DNA from: Staphylococcus sp. MI 10-1553
GTDB lineage: Bacteria > Bacillota > Bacilli > Staphylococcales > Staphylococcaceae
Length of the DNA: 64,000 nt
Reading direction: 5' to 3'
Assembly: GCF_010365305.1 (NCBI RefSeq)
Contig: NZ_CP048279.1
Span: 248,001 to 312,000, forward strand
Made by a program: the position numbers and the translations under genes. The first letter of the stretch is position 1. The number at the start of each line of letters is the position of its first letter. The notes beneath the pieces were generated by a model. It did no database searches. It was not told where the DNA came from and saw only the letters and a list, made by a program, of their open reading frames with translations. Below are positions 1-8,935 of this stretch, piece by piece.

Positions 1-36
1 CAGTAGTAGGACTTCAGACATGTTAGAAAAGTCCAT
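1..36 (-). CDS. Start of a probable K+/H+ antiporter membrane subunit (cut by window edge)
   Basis: Only the first 12 codons are inside the window. On the minus strand an ATG at 34-36 opens the frame MDFSNMSEVLLL, and an AAGGAT ribosome site lies just upstream inside the end of the preceding gene. In KhtTU-type systems the membrane antiporter follows its TrkA-C regulatory subunit directly, as here. The identity rests on that position, not on sequence. Confidence 0.35.
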   Translation of the reverse strand, partial: MDFSNMSEVLLL

Positions 37-41
37 AAGCG

Positions 42-527
42 CTATCCTTGTGGTCGACAAGCGGCTTCGAATTCTGAAACTGCATCGTTATACCCAATGA
101 CGAGTAAGATATCCCCTTCATGTATCAGTTCGCTTGAATCAGGTTTTGGAATGATGTCTGAACCACGACTAATGCCGACGATGTTCACGCCATTTGGCAC
201 ACGGTGTTCAGCTTGTTCAATATTAATGCCTTTTAATGGAGAAAGTTGGCCCACCTTAATCCAGTCCACGAGCATTTGTTTACGCAATAATGTAAAACGT
301 TCGAAAGCTTGCTTTTCCATTGTGTCATGGTTAACGTCCATGAGCTTTAATGCAATTTCGCGTGCTTCACTTTCATTTAATCCAATATTTGCGATGACAT
401 CTTCATCATCGTCAGTAATGTAAATTTCTCGTTTACCATTATAATGTAAAATCACGTGCACAATTTCGTTGTTAGCGGTAGTGAGACTGTACTTTGTCCC
501 TACGCCAGGAATGATTTGTCCTTCCAT
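42..527 (-). CDS. Cation:proton antiporter regulatory subunit (TrkA-C domain, KhtT-like)
   Basis: A 161-residue soluble protein ending in a TrkA-C (RCK-C) domain, recognisable in the segment around VNIVGISRGSDIIP and the closing EGDILLVIGYND. In the KhtT family this domain binds a nucleotide ligand and gates the partner K+/H+ antiporter at the membrane. I chose the ATG at 525-527 because AGGAGG precedes it at a good distance; an upstream ATG at 578 would add 17 residues without a clear site. The antiporter gene seems to start right after it at the window edge. Its divergent neighbours handle quinone or electrophile stress, a condition in which K+ efflux systems are often used. Confidence 0.8.
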   Translation of the reverse strand: MEGQIIPGVGTKYSLTTANNEIVHVILHYNGKREIYITDDDEDVIANIGLNESEAREIALKLMDVNHDTMEKQAFERFTLLRKQMLVDWIKVGQLSPLKGINIEQAEHRVPNGVNIVGISRGSDIIPKPDSSELIHEGDILLVIGYNDAVSEFEAACRPQG

Positions 528-582
528 GTTAAAGCCTCCTTGTTGAAAAAGGTTGTTTACTTTACTCTTTCGGGTCATTAGT

Positions 583-599
583 AGTATAATATTTATACT
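583..599. promoter_or_regulatory. Inverted repeat in the divergent khtT / Fe-S protein promoter region
   Basis: AGTATAA-TAT-TTATACT is an interrupted palindrome with two 7-bp arms, midway between the two divergent start codons at 527 and 677. The place fits an operator controlling both directions. The sequence also contains -10-like TATAAT text, so it may be a promoter that happens to be symmetric. The binding protein is unknown. Confidence 0.35.
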
Positions 600-676
600 G
601 ATATCATTAGATTATAGACGTTAATGTATTAATAGTCAAACTCATCTATTACAGTATTGAGAATGGAGTGGGGAAC

Positions 677-1120
677 ATGGCAAAGCAGTATACGGGCGAA
701 AAAATTAATGTTTATTTCGAGTCTAAACGCTGCGTGCATGCAACGGAATGTGTACGTGGTTTAGGTGAAGTGTTTGATGTGGAGAAAAGACCCTGGGTAC
801 AACCCGATAACGCATCAGTAGAGGACGTCATCAAGGTGGTTGAACGATGTCCGAGTGGTGCGTTAACATATGAACTCCCATCAAACGAACAAGAAACGCA
901 TGCTGAAACGAGAGTCGCGTATGGGGACGACGGTGAGATTTTTATTTATGGGGACTTTGACTTAGTACACAACGGTGAAGTGATGCATTTAAATCGCGCC
1001 ATCTTAACGAGTGACGAATCGAATACGGACAATCCACCATTTTATAGTAAAAGTTTCAGCGAACAAGGTGACAAAGAGCAGTATTACAAACCAATTCAAG
1101 ATGAACAATTCGAAAAATAG
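677..1120 (+). CDS. Mono-cluster Fe-S protein (YjdI / Fer4_19 type) with a degenerate second domain
   Basis: A 147-residue protein. The N-terminal half has the Fer4_19 (YjdI) pattern: KRCVHATECVRGLGEVF followed by RCPSGALTY, giving the usual cysteines for one Fe-S cluster. The C-terminal half (RAILTSDESNTDNPPFYSKS) sits where related proteins carry a CDGSH iron-sulfur motif, but the cysteine and histidine ligands are absent; this alignment is by eye. The ATG at 677 was chosen over a GTG at 668 because GGAG lies 8 bases upstream. It is followed 15 bp later by the ring-cleaving dioxygenase gene and probably shares its transcript. The function of the family is not known. Confidence 0.75.
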   Translation: MAKQYTGEKINVYFESKRCVHATECVRGLGEVFDVEKRPWVQPDNASVEDVIKVVERCPSGALTYELPSNEQETHAETRVAYGDDGEIFIYGDFDLVHNGEVMHLNRAILTSDESNTDNPPFYSKSFSEQGDKEQYYKPIQDEQFEK

Positions 1121-1135
1121 AAGGAGGCAGAGAGT

Positions 1136-2026
1136 ATGGAACCAATTAAACATATCCATCATATCTCAGCAATTGTAGGACATCCTAAAGAAAACAAAGA
1201 CTTTTATGAAAAAGTGCTTAACTTACGTTTAGTTAAAAAAACAGTGAACTTTGACGATCCAGGTACGTATCATTTATATTTCTCAAATGATAATGTAGAT
1301 CCAGGTACAATTATGACTTTCTTCCCATGGGTGAACGCTTATGACGGTCGAGTTGGTAGTGGTCAAGTGGGCCGTATCGCATTCAGAATTCCTAAAAACT
1401 CTAAAGACTACTGGATTCAACGTTTAAACGATAACAATGTTGAAACGACAGAAACAGAACTTTTTCGTCGTCCAACAATCGAGTTTGAAGATATTCATGG
1501 TCTTGACCTCGCATTAGTTGAAAGTGACGAAGAAAGTGACACAAACAAAATTCTTGGTTTCCACGGTTCTGTATTATTATCATTACGTCCTGTAGAAACT
1601 TTAAAAGAACTTGTGGATGATTTAGGTTTAACAGAACTTGAACACGATCCAGACTACTTCCACTTTGAAACAGCGGGTGAGTTGAAACATCATATCATCA
1701 TCCCTAAAACACCACTTCCAGAAGGTCGTTGGGGTGTCGGTACAGTACACCATATCGCATGGTCTGTAGATAATGATGAACAACATCTTGCATGGCAAAA
1801 ATATTTAATGTCACAAGGTTATCACGTGACAGAAGTGAAAGATCGTAACTACTTCAAAGCGATTTACACTAAAGAACGTGGTCACATTATTTTTGAAATT
1901 GCGACAATTCCTCCAGGTTTTGATCGTGACGAACCAAAAGATCAATTAGGTCAAAAAATGATGTTACCACCTCAATATGAAAGTCAAAGAGAACAATTAT
2001 TAGCGAACCTTCCTGAATTAGACTAG
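1136..2026 (+). CDS. mhqO: Ring-cleaving dioxygenase, glyoxalase/VOC family (MhqO-like)
   Basis: A 296-residue protein with two VOC (glyoxalase-fold) halves: IKHIHHISAIVG at the N terminus and VGTVHHIAWSVD near residue 205, each giving metal-ligand histidines, and a conserved HIIFEIAT glutamate near residue 250. The family opens hydroquinone or catechol rings using Fe(II) and protects against quinones. A strong AAGGAGG site precedes the start. The Fe-S protein gene lies just upstream, and a terminator follows. Assignment to MhqO or a close paralogue is by recalled family resemblance. Confidence 0.8.
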   Translation: MEPIKHIHHISAIVGHPKENKDFYEKVLNLRLVKKTVNFDDPGTYHLYFSNDNVDPGTIMTFFPWVNAYDGRVGSGQVGRIAFRIPKNSKDYWIQRLNDNNVETTETELFRRPTIEFEDIHGLDLALVESDEESDTNKILGFHGSVLLSLRPVETLKELVDDLGLTELEHDPDYFHFETAGELKHHIIIPKTPLPEGRWGVGTVHHIAWSVDNDEQHLAWQKYLMSQGYHVTEVKDRNYFKAIYTKERGHIIFEIATIPPGFDRDEPKDQLGQKMMLPPQYESQREQLLANLPELD

Positions 2027-2057
2027 TTGAAGGCGAGCAGTATATTGAAATCAATAT

Positions 2058-2104
2058 AAAAGCCAATGAAAATCAACGTACGTTATGATTTTTGTTGGCT
2101 TTTT
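2058..2104 (+). terminator. Rho-independent terminator of the dioxygenase operon
   Basis: AAAAGCCAA at 2058-2066 pairs with TTGGCTTTT at 2095-2103, with further pairing of AATCA and TGATT inside, followed by a short T-run. It lies 32 bp after the dioxygenase stop codon. Confidence 0.8.
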
Positions 2105-2250
2105 ACTATGCGCTCAAAGTCATTTACTTTCCAATCGTATAAAAATAGAATAATAAATTTTACTAAATCAAATTTTAATTTTTACACTTTTGACAAAATT
2201 CGAGGGCTGTGGGATAAATAGTATAAGGTTTTAGCGAGGAGAGAAACACC

Positions 2251-3441
2251 ATGAGTATTAAAACAGCGAGCTTGCTCTTATTCAATAGCGTCTCATCTGT
2301 AGGTTCGCGCATATTTAGTTTCGCGTGCGCATTTTACATATTACAACATACGGACAGTACAGCGAGTTTTACCCTTTATTTAACAGCAATTGTCATTTCT
2401 ACACTTGTGACGGCACCATTGCTAGGCCTCTTTGCTGGTCGCTATCATAATAAAATGATGGTCATAATTTTAAAATTGCTCAATGTGATTTTTCTATTTG
2501 TATTCACTATCGTATTTGACATGTTCTTTAACTACATCATCATTTTAGGCATTATGCTCAATATGACCGATGCGACTATCCGAATGTTCATCGATGCCAA
2601 CGTCAATCATATTATCAAAATAGACGTTGAGCGTTATACATCATTAACGTTAACAATTAAAACGGCGATTCATTTTCTAGCACCGATGATGGGTGGTATC
2701 ATGATTGCTTTCTTTAACATCGAAACTTTAGCACTGCTCAACCTTATCACAGAAGGCCTGGCGCTCCTCTTTGTCTTAAACTTGCCATTAGATAAAGAAG
2801 TGAAATTTGAAAATAAGCATATGAAGGAAAGTTTGCGAGAAGGTTATCGTTATTTAAAACAGCAGAAATCGTTGAAACATTTCTTCATCATCATGGTGGC
2901 CTTGTACTTTTTAGCCACTATCTTTTCAATTGGTATGCCGATCGCAGCAGTGCAATTCATGCAATTGTCAGCACTACAATATGGTGTAGTTGTTTCTGGC
3001 TTTACAGTCGGGATGTTAGCTGTTTCTGTATGGCTAACACTGAATCCTGAAAAGGACAATTTGAAGTCGACTTATCAACGTGCCATGTTATTACAATGCG
3101 TCACAGTGTTGATTTTAGGCATCATGGTGGCATTTCAAATGAATGCAGTGGTTGCAATGCTGTTTTTGTTCATATTGAATGGCTTGATGGGCTTATCTCA
3201 ACCATTAGCAACGATACCGACATCAACATACTTGCAAGAGGCTATTGAAGATAAGTATCAAGGGCATGTCATGACATTCAAACAGATACTACTGGACATG
3301 TCATCCCCGGTGGCATTGTTGCTTTTCGGAGTCGCGTTGAATCATCATCAGGCTGTCGTTTATTTGATTGTTGCGGTATTGATAATGGCACTCTATATCT
3401 ATTTTAGTTTCATTATGAAAAAAGGTTTTCGATTTGAATAG
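2251..3441 (+). CDS. Major facilitator superfamily transporter
   Basis: A 396-residue integral membrane protein with about 12 hydrophobic segments. The loop after the second segment reads GLFAGRYHNKMM, a form of the MFS motif A between helices 2 and 3, and a charged central loop (KEVKFENKHMKESLREGYRYLKQQKSLKHF) separates the two six-helix halves. The layout resembles drug or macrolide efflux MFS proteins, but the substrate cannot be read from sequence. A GCGAGGAGAG site precedes the ATG. It stands alone between the dioxygenase terminator and an AT-rich stretch. Confidence 0.75.
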   Translation: MSIKTASLLLFNSVSSVGSRIFSFACAFYILQHTDSTASFTLYLTAIVISTLVTAPLLGLFAGRYHNKMMVIILKLLNVIFLFVFTIVFDMFFNYIIILGIMLNMTDATIRMFIDANVNHIIKIDVERYTSLTLTIKTAIHFLAPMMGGIMIAFFNIETLALLNLITEGLALLFVLNLPLDKEVKFENKHMKESLREGYRYLKQQKSLKHFFIIMVALYFLATIFSIGMPIAAVQFMQLSALQYGVVVSGFTVGMLAVSVWLTLNPEKDNLKSTYQRAMLLQCVTVLILGIMVAFQMNAVVAMLFLFILNGLMGLSQPLATIPTSTYLQEAIEDKYQGHVMTFKQILLDMSSPVALLLFGVALNHHQAVVYLIVAVLIMALYIYFSFIMKKGFRFE

Positions 3442-3740
3442 AAGCGGAACAAGTTGATACATTTACTATGTCTATATTTGGGATTGCTGAACCGTGCTGT
3501 GCTTCTCCTTACTTTTTTAATAATAATCTGTTAACTTAATGGCTAACAAAACAAAAATTGGTAGCTATATGTTAAGATACAATTAACAATTTGCTATCAT
3601 TAATAAACGGTAGGTGTTCAATATTGAAAAAAAGCAAAAAAACGAAAAATTTTTTGACACAGAAAATAAATTTAACTTTTTTTGTCTATTCCTGATTTCT
3701 TTGTAACTATATTAAAAATTATAAAAAGCTTCTTTATATG
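3442..3740. other. AT-rich intergenic stretch without a convincing gene
   Basis: Three hundred bases of very AT-rich DNA follow the MFS gene. The sequence AGAAGC near 3441 and GCTTCT near 3503 could pair as a weak terminator. I see no open frame with a ribosome site and no operator. Confidence 0.4.
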
Positions 3741-3774
3741 AAAAATCAGATCTGAAGTTACAGATCTGATTTTT
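3741..3774 (-). terminator. Terminator of the small-peptide unit
   Basis: AAAAATCAGATCTG and CAGATCTGATTTTT form a perfect 14-bp stem with a 6-base loop. On the minus strand it ends in a T-run directly after the second small peptide frame, so the peptide unit has its own transcript end. Confidence 0.8.
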
Positions 3775-3782
3775 ATAATAAT

Positions 3783-3860
3783 TTATTTTCGGCGTGTACT
3801 TCCAGATAACGGAAGAACCCATCCAATTAAAAAGCGTAATAAAGGACCCATCCCATTCAT
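3783..3860 (-). CDS. Candidate small cationic peptide 2 (25 residues)
   Basis: A 25-codon frame beginning MNGMGPLLRFLIGWVLP and ending in STRRK. It has a hydrophobic core and net charge about +4. A purine-rich GAGGAAGGA stretch precedes it; because that is very close to the first ATG, the in-frame ATG three codons later may be the true start. It lies 18 bp after peptide 1 and just before a strong terminator. Small, cationic, Trp-containing and leaderless features suggest a membrane-active peptide (bacteriocin-like or toxin-like), but I recognise no family. It overlaps a longer minus-strand frame (3712-4095) that lacks protein-like composition. Confidence 0.4.
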   Translation of the reverse strand: MNGMGPLLRFLIGWVLPLSGSTRRK

Positions 3861-3878
3861 TCCTTCCTCTTCTAATTA

Positions 3879-3944
3879 TTATCTTCTCCAAGAACGAGTT
3901 ACAAATTGAACACCAGCCCAAAGCCACTTTGCAAGACCAATCAT
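3879..3944 (-). CDS. Candidate small cationic peptide 1 (21 residues)
   Basis: A 21-codon frame beginning MIGLAKWLWAGVQFV and ending in SWRR. It has three tryptophans, four basic residues and no acidic residue, and could form an amphipathic helix. AAGGAGG lies about 10 bases upstream of the ATG, one of the best ribosome sites in the region, which is the main reason for calling it real. It is first in a two-peptide unit closed by the terminator at 3741-3774. No signal peptide is present. Function is unknown; a leaderless bacteriocin or lytic peptide is a guess. Confidence 0.45.
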   Translation of the reverse strand: MIGLAKWLWAGVQFVTRSWRR

Positions 3945-4080
3945 ACAAGTTTCCCCTCCTTACAATATTATAATTAACATGGTTTTCCAAAATATAAAAC
4001 ACTTTAATACATTGAAACAAAATTATCATATAAAGATAGTTATTGAGTATAAAATTACAATAGTGCTTATTAAAAAAATA

Positions 4081-4119
4081 AAAAGTCGAAACCAAATTTA
4101 ATATATGATTTCGACTTTT
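4081..4119 (-). terminator. Terminator downstream of the GH101 gene
   Basis: AAAAGTCGAAA at 4081-4091 pairs with TTTCGACTTTT at 4109-4119. On the minus strand the stem is followed by a long T-rich tract, so it can end the GH101 transcript and separate it from the peptide unit. Confidence 0.7.
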
Positions 4120-4212
4120 AATCTGAAATTAGAGAATATAATTGGAATTACTCAAAATGTTACATCTACAACTCAATATTAAGAAAACAATTTTACGTTT
4201 CCTGAGTGATGT

Positions 4213-4266
4213 AACTCACCAATGCTTCAAAAAGATGACGCATTATAATATGGGCATTGGTGAGTT
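4213..4266. repeat. Inverted repeat, 13-bp arms
   Basis: AACTCACCAATGC at 4213-4225 and GCATTGGTGAGTT at 4254-4266 are perfect inverted copies with a 28-base spacer, 47 bp beyond the GH101 stop codon. The arms resemble the larger CAACTCACTAACGC palindrome at 43125-43184, so both may belong to one dispersed hairpin family. No T-run follows on either strand. Confidence 0.6.
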
Positions 4267-4312
4267 GGAGGTTAAGCATCCTTTCCTACATAATCAAATT
4301 GTGTCGTGCATT

Positions 4313-7300
4313 CTATTTCTCTTTACGTTGGCGTCTGAATCCGAATGCTGTTAAGACTGCGCCAACCATCATCGCCATTAAAGCCCCACGTGTATTTTGA
4401 GTCATATCCCCAGTTTTTGGTAATTCAGTCAAATGGTCATCTGGTAATGATTGTGCTGCGACATTTTCAACTTGTACGGGTGCTTGTTCTGTTGGTGCAT
4501 TGTCCATACCGTGTTGCATTGGTGCTGCCGTTGGATGCATAGGTGGCAACACTTGGTTCGTTGGTGTTGTAGTGATAGGATTTGACGCGCCTTCATCCCC
4601 CGTCGTTGCTTCAGGTAGTGTAACAGTTGGCGCATCTGTTCCATTTGTTGTCATGACGCCTTTGACTTCTGTATTGTCTGTCGTTGCACTGACATTCACA
4701 TCAGTGGTATCGCTATTATTGTCTGGTGCATTGCTTGGATTGGCGTTACTGTCATCTGTTCCATTCATTGGTGCGCTATCACCGTTTTCTTGAGTGGTAT
4801 CAGGCTTTGGTGCTTCAACTTCACGGATAGAAAGGTTGTCTAGAATGAAATCTTTCGTCCCTTCGAAGTTGATTTGATTGCCTTCTTTCACACCTCTTGG
4901 ATCATTTGGTGTTTTCGTTGAGTAAATACCAATCCAAGTTTGACCGTTTTCATCACCTGTCACTTTAAATGTCACGCGTTTTGCTTTGCCGCCATCGACT
5001 GTGTTTTTCAATGGTGTCTGCTCAAAGTTACGATTTTTTGAAATGTCTCCGCTTCCTGTGGCAAAGGCATACGTATCGTCAGAACCCGCTTCATAATCAA
5101 ATGACACTTCATATGTTTTTCCAGGCTCGAAGTAGAAGTTTTGCGGAACCGTTTGGATAACCATTTTATCTTTACCTGTTTGACCGTTTACCTTAAGCGA
5201 CCATTTGCCATCAATGACATCATCGACACGTTTATTGTTCCAACCGCGTTGTGTATACGGTGCATTTTTTTCAGATAAGTGAACACGATTATCTTCAACG
5301 CCTTCAACTTCTGACACGACGAATGGGAATAACCCTTGTGGTACATTTTCAAAGTCTTGGTTAAATGTGCCGTTTTGAAGGAGATTCGCGTTACTTTCTA
5401 ACACACGAATATCATCGAAATAAGTGGCACCTTCACCTGGGTCACGTTGAATCGTAAAATCTGCTTTGCCGTCTTCCGGTGCAACGAAGTACACGTACAT
5501 GTTTTGGAAGTAACTACCGCCATTTTTAAACGTCGCAGCATTGTTATTATGTGCATCTGCTTTCACATAGTTTTTCGCGATCGATTGACCCGTTTCGTTA
5601 CTTGCGAGCGTTTCACCATGATGTGTCACTGCAATGTGCGCCGCTGCGTTACTACGGTTATCGACGCCAACATAGACAGCGTAACGTTGACCCGGTACTA
5701 AACCTGTCAATTGTTGCGTTAATTTCGTTGTTTTTGTTGGACTATCGATTTTTAGCATTTCATTCGATGTTGTAGACTTTTCGATGCTCACTTTATCTTG
5801 ATTGCCCTCGATTGTCCAAGGTGTGAGTTGTTGTGAGTTAAAGCCGGCATCTTTCACGTGCATGTCTTCGCTCCAGTTCACATCTGTGTTGTCTGGTTGT
5901 GCGACTTTATAAATGACATATGGTGTGTCTGCTTTGATGTTATCGAGTGTCACTTGATGGTCCTTCACTGCTACTGTACGTGGTGACTTACGACCTGTTT
6001 CGGTTAATTCGTAAAGCACGACTTGGTCTGTATCCCATGATTCAGGTAGTGTCCAAGTAGTTGAACCGCCATTTTTATTCCAGTGATACAATTTTTCGTT
6101 ATCGCCAGTTAATGGTTGGCCGTTTGAATCCCAATCCCATGGCAATAAATAGGAATCACCATCGAGTACAGTGCGACCGTTCAACTCCATTGTACGTGAG
6201 CGGTAATTATCAATGTCGTTTTGATAGTCGTTAGATTTGCGTTTAACAGTGACTTTATCACCGGCCTCATTTTGTAAATCAACTTGCATTTCTGGTGTCC
6301 AGTCAATCGTTTGACCATTGGCAGTCATTTTAACAGGGTCACCATCGACGATACGCATCACTTTATAATGCTGTAAAAACTTCGTCGGTAAGTCGACGTT
6401 GAAAATGTTTTTAATATAAGCCGAATAATCGTTTCGACCTTGCCAACCTTCAAAGTCTTTCATATCATAGCCGCCAAGAAGTGGGAAGTCGGCTGCACCT
6501 GAATATTTTGGATAGTGACCCACCCATGAATCTTTTTGATGGTTACGCAAAAAGCGTGCCACTTCTGAATTAATCCCTTTATTTTGATACGTACCATAAG
6601 TTAAATCCGCTGCCCAGTGTTGGAATGTTGAGTCATATTCCATACCGTGACCCCATTCAACGCCGACGCGCCAACCTAAGTCATTGATTTCTTTCGCTAA
6701 TTGGTGTGATGGCCAAGCACTGTTATCACCAGATTGTCCGTTACCCCATACATCGACGTAAATAAAGTCGAGATCATCACCGACAATTCGTTTAAGTGCT
6801 TCGAAACGTGCTTTACGTCCGTGTGTTAAGTCATAGTCGGCATCGATGTTAAAGCCTTGATCGAGCCAGTTCCAACCATACATATAAGTGCCATCTTCAT
6901 TTTTTCTTAAAAGGTCAGGATCAAACGCTTTAGATTCTGGATATGTTTCAGAAGCGTTAATGTGGAGACCGAAACGTGCCCCATAATTTGCGCCTTTTTG
7001 AAGTAACGTTTTAAAGTCTTTAACGCCCCCCATACGTTGACCGATATTGTCATAATCTAAATGGCTAGAGTCGTGTCCTTCACTGTTATAGCCTTTTAAT
7101 AAAATCGATTGTCCTAAACCATCTGTGTTGAGATAGAATTTTTTCACACCATCTAACGTTTTTAAAAATGGATTTTGCGCTTGAGAACCAAAGTTCATCG
7201 CGATACGGTACCCAACAAGGTCAGGTACTTCTTCTGCACCATATGGATTGTTCATAATGCTACGGTAAGCAATCGCACCATCTTGCCAGTTGATTTCGCC

Positions 7301-8878
7301 ATCTTTGTTTTCATCTTCCGCAATCGCTATTTTCACATGTGGTAATAGTCCTTGATCTTTCGCATCTGGATGTTCAGCGTCTTTTTGGATAAACCAAGGC
7401 ATTGAACCTAAACCGACAGCCACACCGTTATCTGTTTCTGTAGACTGGGCATTGACACGTAAAAAGTCTTGATCACCACCAAAGCCGATTTGTGCGTTAC
7501 TCCATAACCCTGCGCTGTAGTCATCATTTGATACGAAACCATACATCATAAAGTCATTAAAATTATTTTTGAAATTCTCATCAATGTTATACGACTTATC
7601 GCCACTTTGCATCGTATTTGTAGACATTTTCGTTGTTTGTAGTTTGGCATTTTTTTGTTGATTATTCACTGATACGAGCGATTGACTCACAAAGCCAAAG
7701 TTGCGAATGACGTTTTGTGGATCTGTGTTGTTGTTCGTGTAATCTGTCATTTGTAAATCGACGGTCTGACCTTCAACTGATAAACGGAATTTGAAATTGG
7801 CATCAATCGAACGTGAATCATTTTGTGCTGTTAAGTCATATTCAGCCGTATGATCATCAATTTTGTTGTATTTGACCGTTGGCGTAATCACTTCACCGTT
7901 GACGATGATTTGACGTGCATCAGTCACTTGCGCATCGACTTTTTTACCATTTTTCAACGTGTAATATTTAACAGCAGGAAAACTTTTATCAATCGTTGCT
8001 GTCATCTCTTTTGACGTCAACGTATCGACGGCATCATCTTGTTGCGTGGCTGCTGCACGAGTCATCGTTTTGTTCGGATCAGCTGTCTTGGCGTTGTCAC
8101 GTGGTGGTGTCGCAACAGTTGCTTTGTCAGCTGTGTTGGCATCTTCAGGTTGGTCTTGTGCAGGAGATGACGGCTGTGCGTTACTGTCGACACTTTTTAT
8201 TGTGACATCAGTCGTTGCTTTGTCAGCTTGTTGTGCGTAAGGTGTCGGTGCCGTTGACTTATTCGTGTGTTGTTCTTGTTTTGTTGAAGCAGCACCCACA
8301 TTTTTAGGTTGCACTTCAGTTGATGCGTTTTGTTGTGGTGTTGCATCCTCAACTGTTGCTTGTTGTTGCACTTCTTGAGATGCTTCTGACTGAGGAGGTT
8401 GTTGCGCTTGTGGTGTATTGTCAGCAGTCGGTGCTGTCTGAGTATCTTCTTTCTTTGCTACAGTTGCAGATTCTGGATGCGTTGTATCATCATTGGCTTT
8501 TGGCGCGTCTGTAACAGGAGGTGCGGTTGTTGAATCTGCTGTTTGAGTTTGATTGATATCTGATGTGTCTTTGGGTGCTGTTTGGTCCGCTTTAGGTTGC
8601 GTTTGTTCTTGAGGTGATGTCGTTTGATCTGTTTGTTGTGTTGTCTCTTTAGTTGTCGTTGAAGCATTCGTGTCTGCGTTAGGTTGTGTGACGTCGGTTG
8701 GCGAAGTATGAGAAGAAGTTGTTTCTGCTTGATTTGTCTCTGTTTTTGCAGGTGTATTGTTTTCAGTTGCAGATGCAGTTGCGTCATGTGTTATAAATAA
8801 TGTCACGCCTAATAATACTGATGAAGTTCCAATTGCATATTTCCGGATACCATAGTGTTGTTTCTGTTGATTAAACAT
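4313..8878 (-). CDS. Cell-wall-anchored endo-alpha-N-acetylgalactosaminidase (GH101)
   Basis: A 1521-residue surface enzyme of family GH101, which removes the core-1 disaccharide Gal-beta-1,3-GalNAc from Ser/Thr of mucin-type glycoproteins. It begins with a YSIRK-like signal (HYGIRKYAIGTSSVLLG). A T/Q/P-rich stalk follows to about residue 290, then the galactose-mutarotase-like and barrel domains, C-terminal carbohydrate-binding modules, a second disordered linker, and LPKTG at residue 1486 with a hydrophobic helix and basic tail for sortase. The catalytic pair is visible: Asp709 in YVDVWGN (nucleophile) and Glu741 in GVEWGHG (acid/base), 32 residues apart as in the pneumococcal enzyme. I chose the ATG at 8878 because GAGGAG lies 11 bases upstream; a GTG at 8890 sits right against that site. 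It diverges from the import and catabolism operon. Confidence 0.93.
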   Translation of the reverse strand: MFNQQKQHYGIRKYAIGTSSVLLGVTLFITHDATASATENNTPAKTETNQAETTSSHTSPTDVTQPNADTNASTTTKETTQQTDQTTSPQEQTQPKADQTAPKDTSDINQTQTADSTTAPPVTDAPKANDDTTHPESATVAKKEDTQTAPTADNTPQAQQPPQSEASQEVQQQATVEDATPQQNASTEVQPKNVGAASTKQEQHTNKSTAPTPYAQQADKATTDVTIKSVDSNAQPSSPAQDQPEDANTADKATVATPPRDNAKTADPNKTMTRAAATQQDDAVDTLTSKEMTATIDKSFPAVKYYTLKNGKKVDAQVTDARQIIVNGEVITPTVKYNKIDDHTAEYDLTAQNDSRSIDANFKFRLSVEGQTVDLQMTDYTNNNTDPQNVIRNFGFVSQSLVSVNNQQKNAKLQTTKMSTNTMQSGDKSYNIDENFKNNFNDFMMYGFVSNDDYSAGLWSNAQIGFGGDQDFLRVNAQSTETDNGVAVGLGSMPWFIQKDAEHPDAKDQGLLPHVKIAIAEDENKDGEINWQDGAIAYRSIMNNPYGAEEVPDLVGYRIAMNFGSQAQNPFLKTLDGVKKFYLNTDGLGQSILLKGYNSEGHDSSHLDYDNIGQRMGGVKDFKTLLQKGANYGARFGLHINASETYPESKAFDPDLLRKNEDGTYMYGWNWLDQGFNIDADYDLTHGRKARFEALKRIVGDDLDFIYVDVWGNGQSGDNSAWPSHQLAKEINDLGWRVGVEWGHGMEYDSTFQHWAADLTYGTYQNKGINSEVARFLRNHQKDSWVGHYPKYSGAADFPLLGGYDMKDFEGWQGRNDYSAYIKNIFNVDLPTKFLQHYKVMRIVDGDPVKMTANGQTIDWTPEMQVDLQNEAGDKVTVKRKSNDYQNDIDNYRSRTMELNGRTVLDGDSYLLPWDWDSNGQPLTGDNEKLYHWNKNGGSTTWTLPESWDTDQVVLYELTETGRKSPRTVAVKDHQVTLDNIKADTPYVIYKVAQPDNTDVNWSEDMHVKDAGFNSQQLTPWTIEGNQDKVSIEKSTTSNEMLKIDSPTKTTKLTQQLTGLVPGQRYAVYVGVDNRSNAAAHIAVTHHGETLASNETGQSIAKNYVKADAHNNNAATFKNGGSYFQNMYVYFVAPEDGKADFTIQRDPGEGATYFDDIRVLESNANLLQNGTFNQDFENVPQGLFPFVVSEVEGVEDNRVHLSEKNAPYTQRGWNNKRVDDVIDGKWSLKVNGQTGKDKMVIQTVPQNFYFEPGKTYEVSFDYEAGSDDTYAFATGSGDISKNRNFEQTPLKNTVDGGKAKRVTFKVTGDENGQTWIGIYSTKTPNDPRGVKEGNQINFEGTKDFILDNLSIREVEAPKPDTTQENGDSAPMNGTDDSNANPSNAPDNNSDTTDVNVSATTDNTEVKGVMTTNGTDAPTVTLPEATTGDEGASNPITTTPTNQVLPPMHPTAAPMQHGMDNAPTEQAPVQVENVAAQSLPDDHLTELPKTGDMTQNTRGALMAMMVGAVLTAFGFRRQRKEK

Positions 8879-8935
8879 TTGTCTATGCACTCCTCAAAAG
8901 ATTAATTGAATAGAATATATAATTTTTATACTTTT

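Noticed and set aside
3624-3695. TTG-initiated 23-codon lysine-rich frame
   Set aside because: No ribosome site and simple A/T-run composition; it looks like AT-rich spacer.
3712-4095. 127-codon minus-strand frame across the small-peptide region
   Set aside because: It lacks a ribosome site, its composition is erratic (Cys, Asn and Trp clusters) and it runs through the terminator stem at 3741-3774. The two short frames have much better signals.
4142-4354. 70-codon plus-strand frame
   Set aside because: It overlaps the 13-bp inverted repeat and the end of the GH101 gene, has no ribosome site and no protein-like features.
8458-8787. Long frames opposite or beside the GH101 stalk region
   Set aside because: They are by-products of the biased Thr/Gln codons in the stalk, with repetitive His/Gln/Leu composition.
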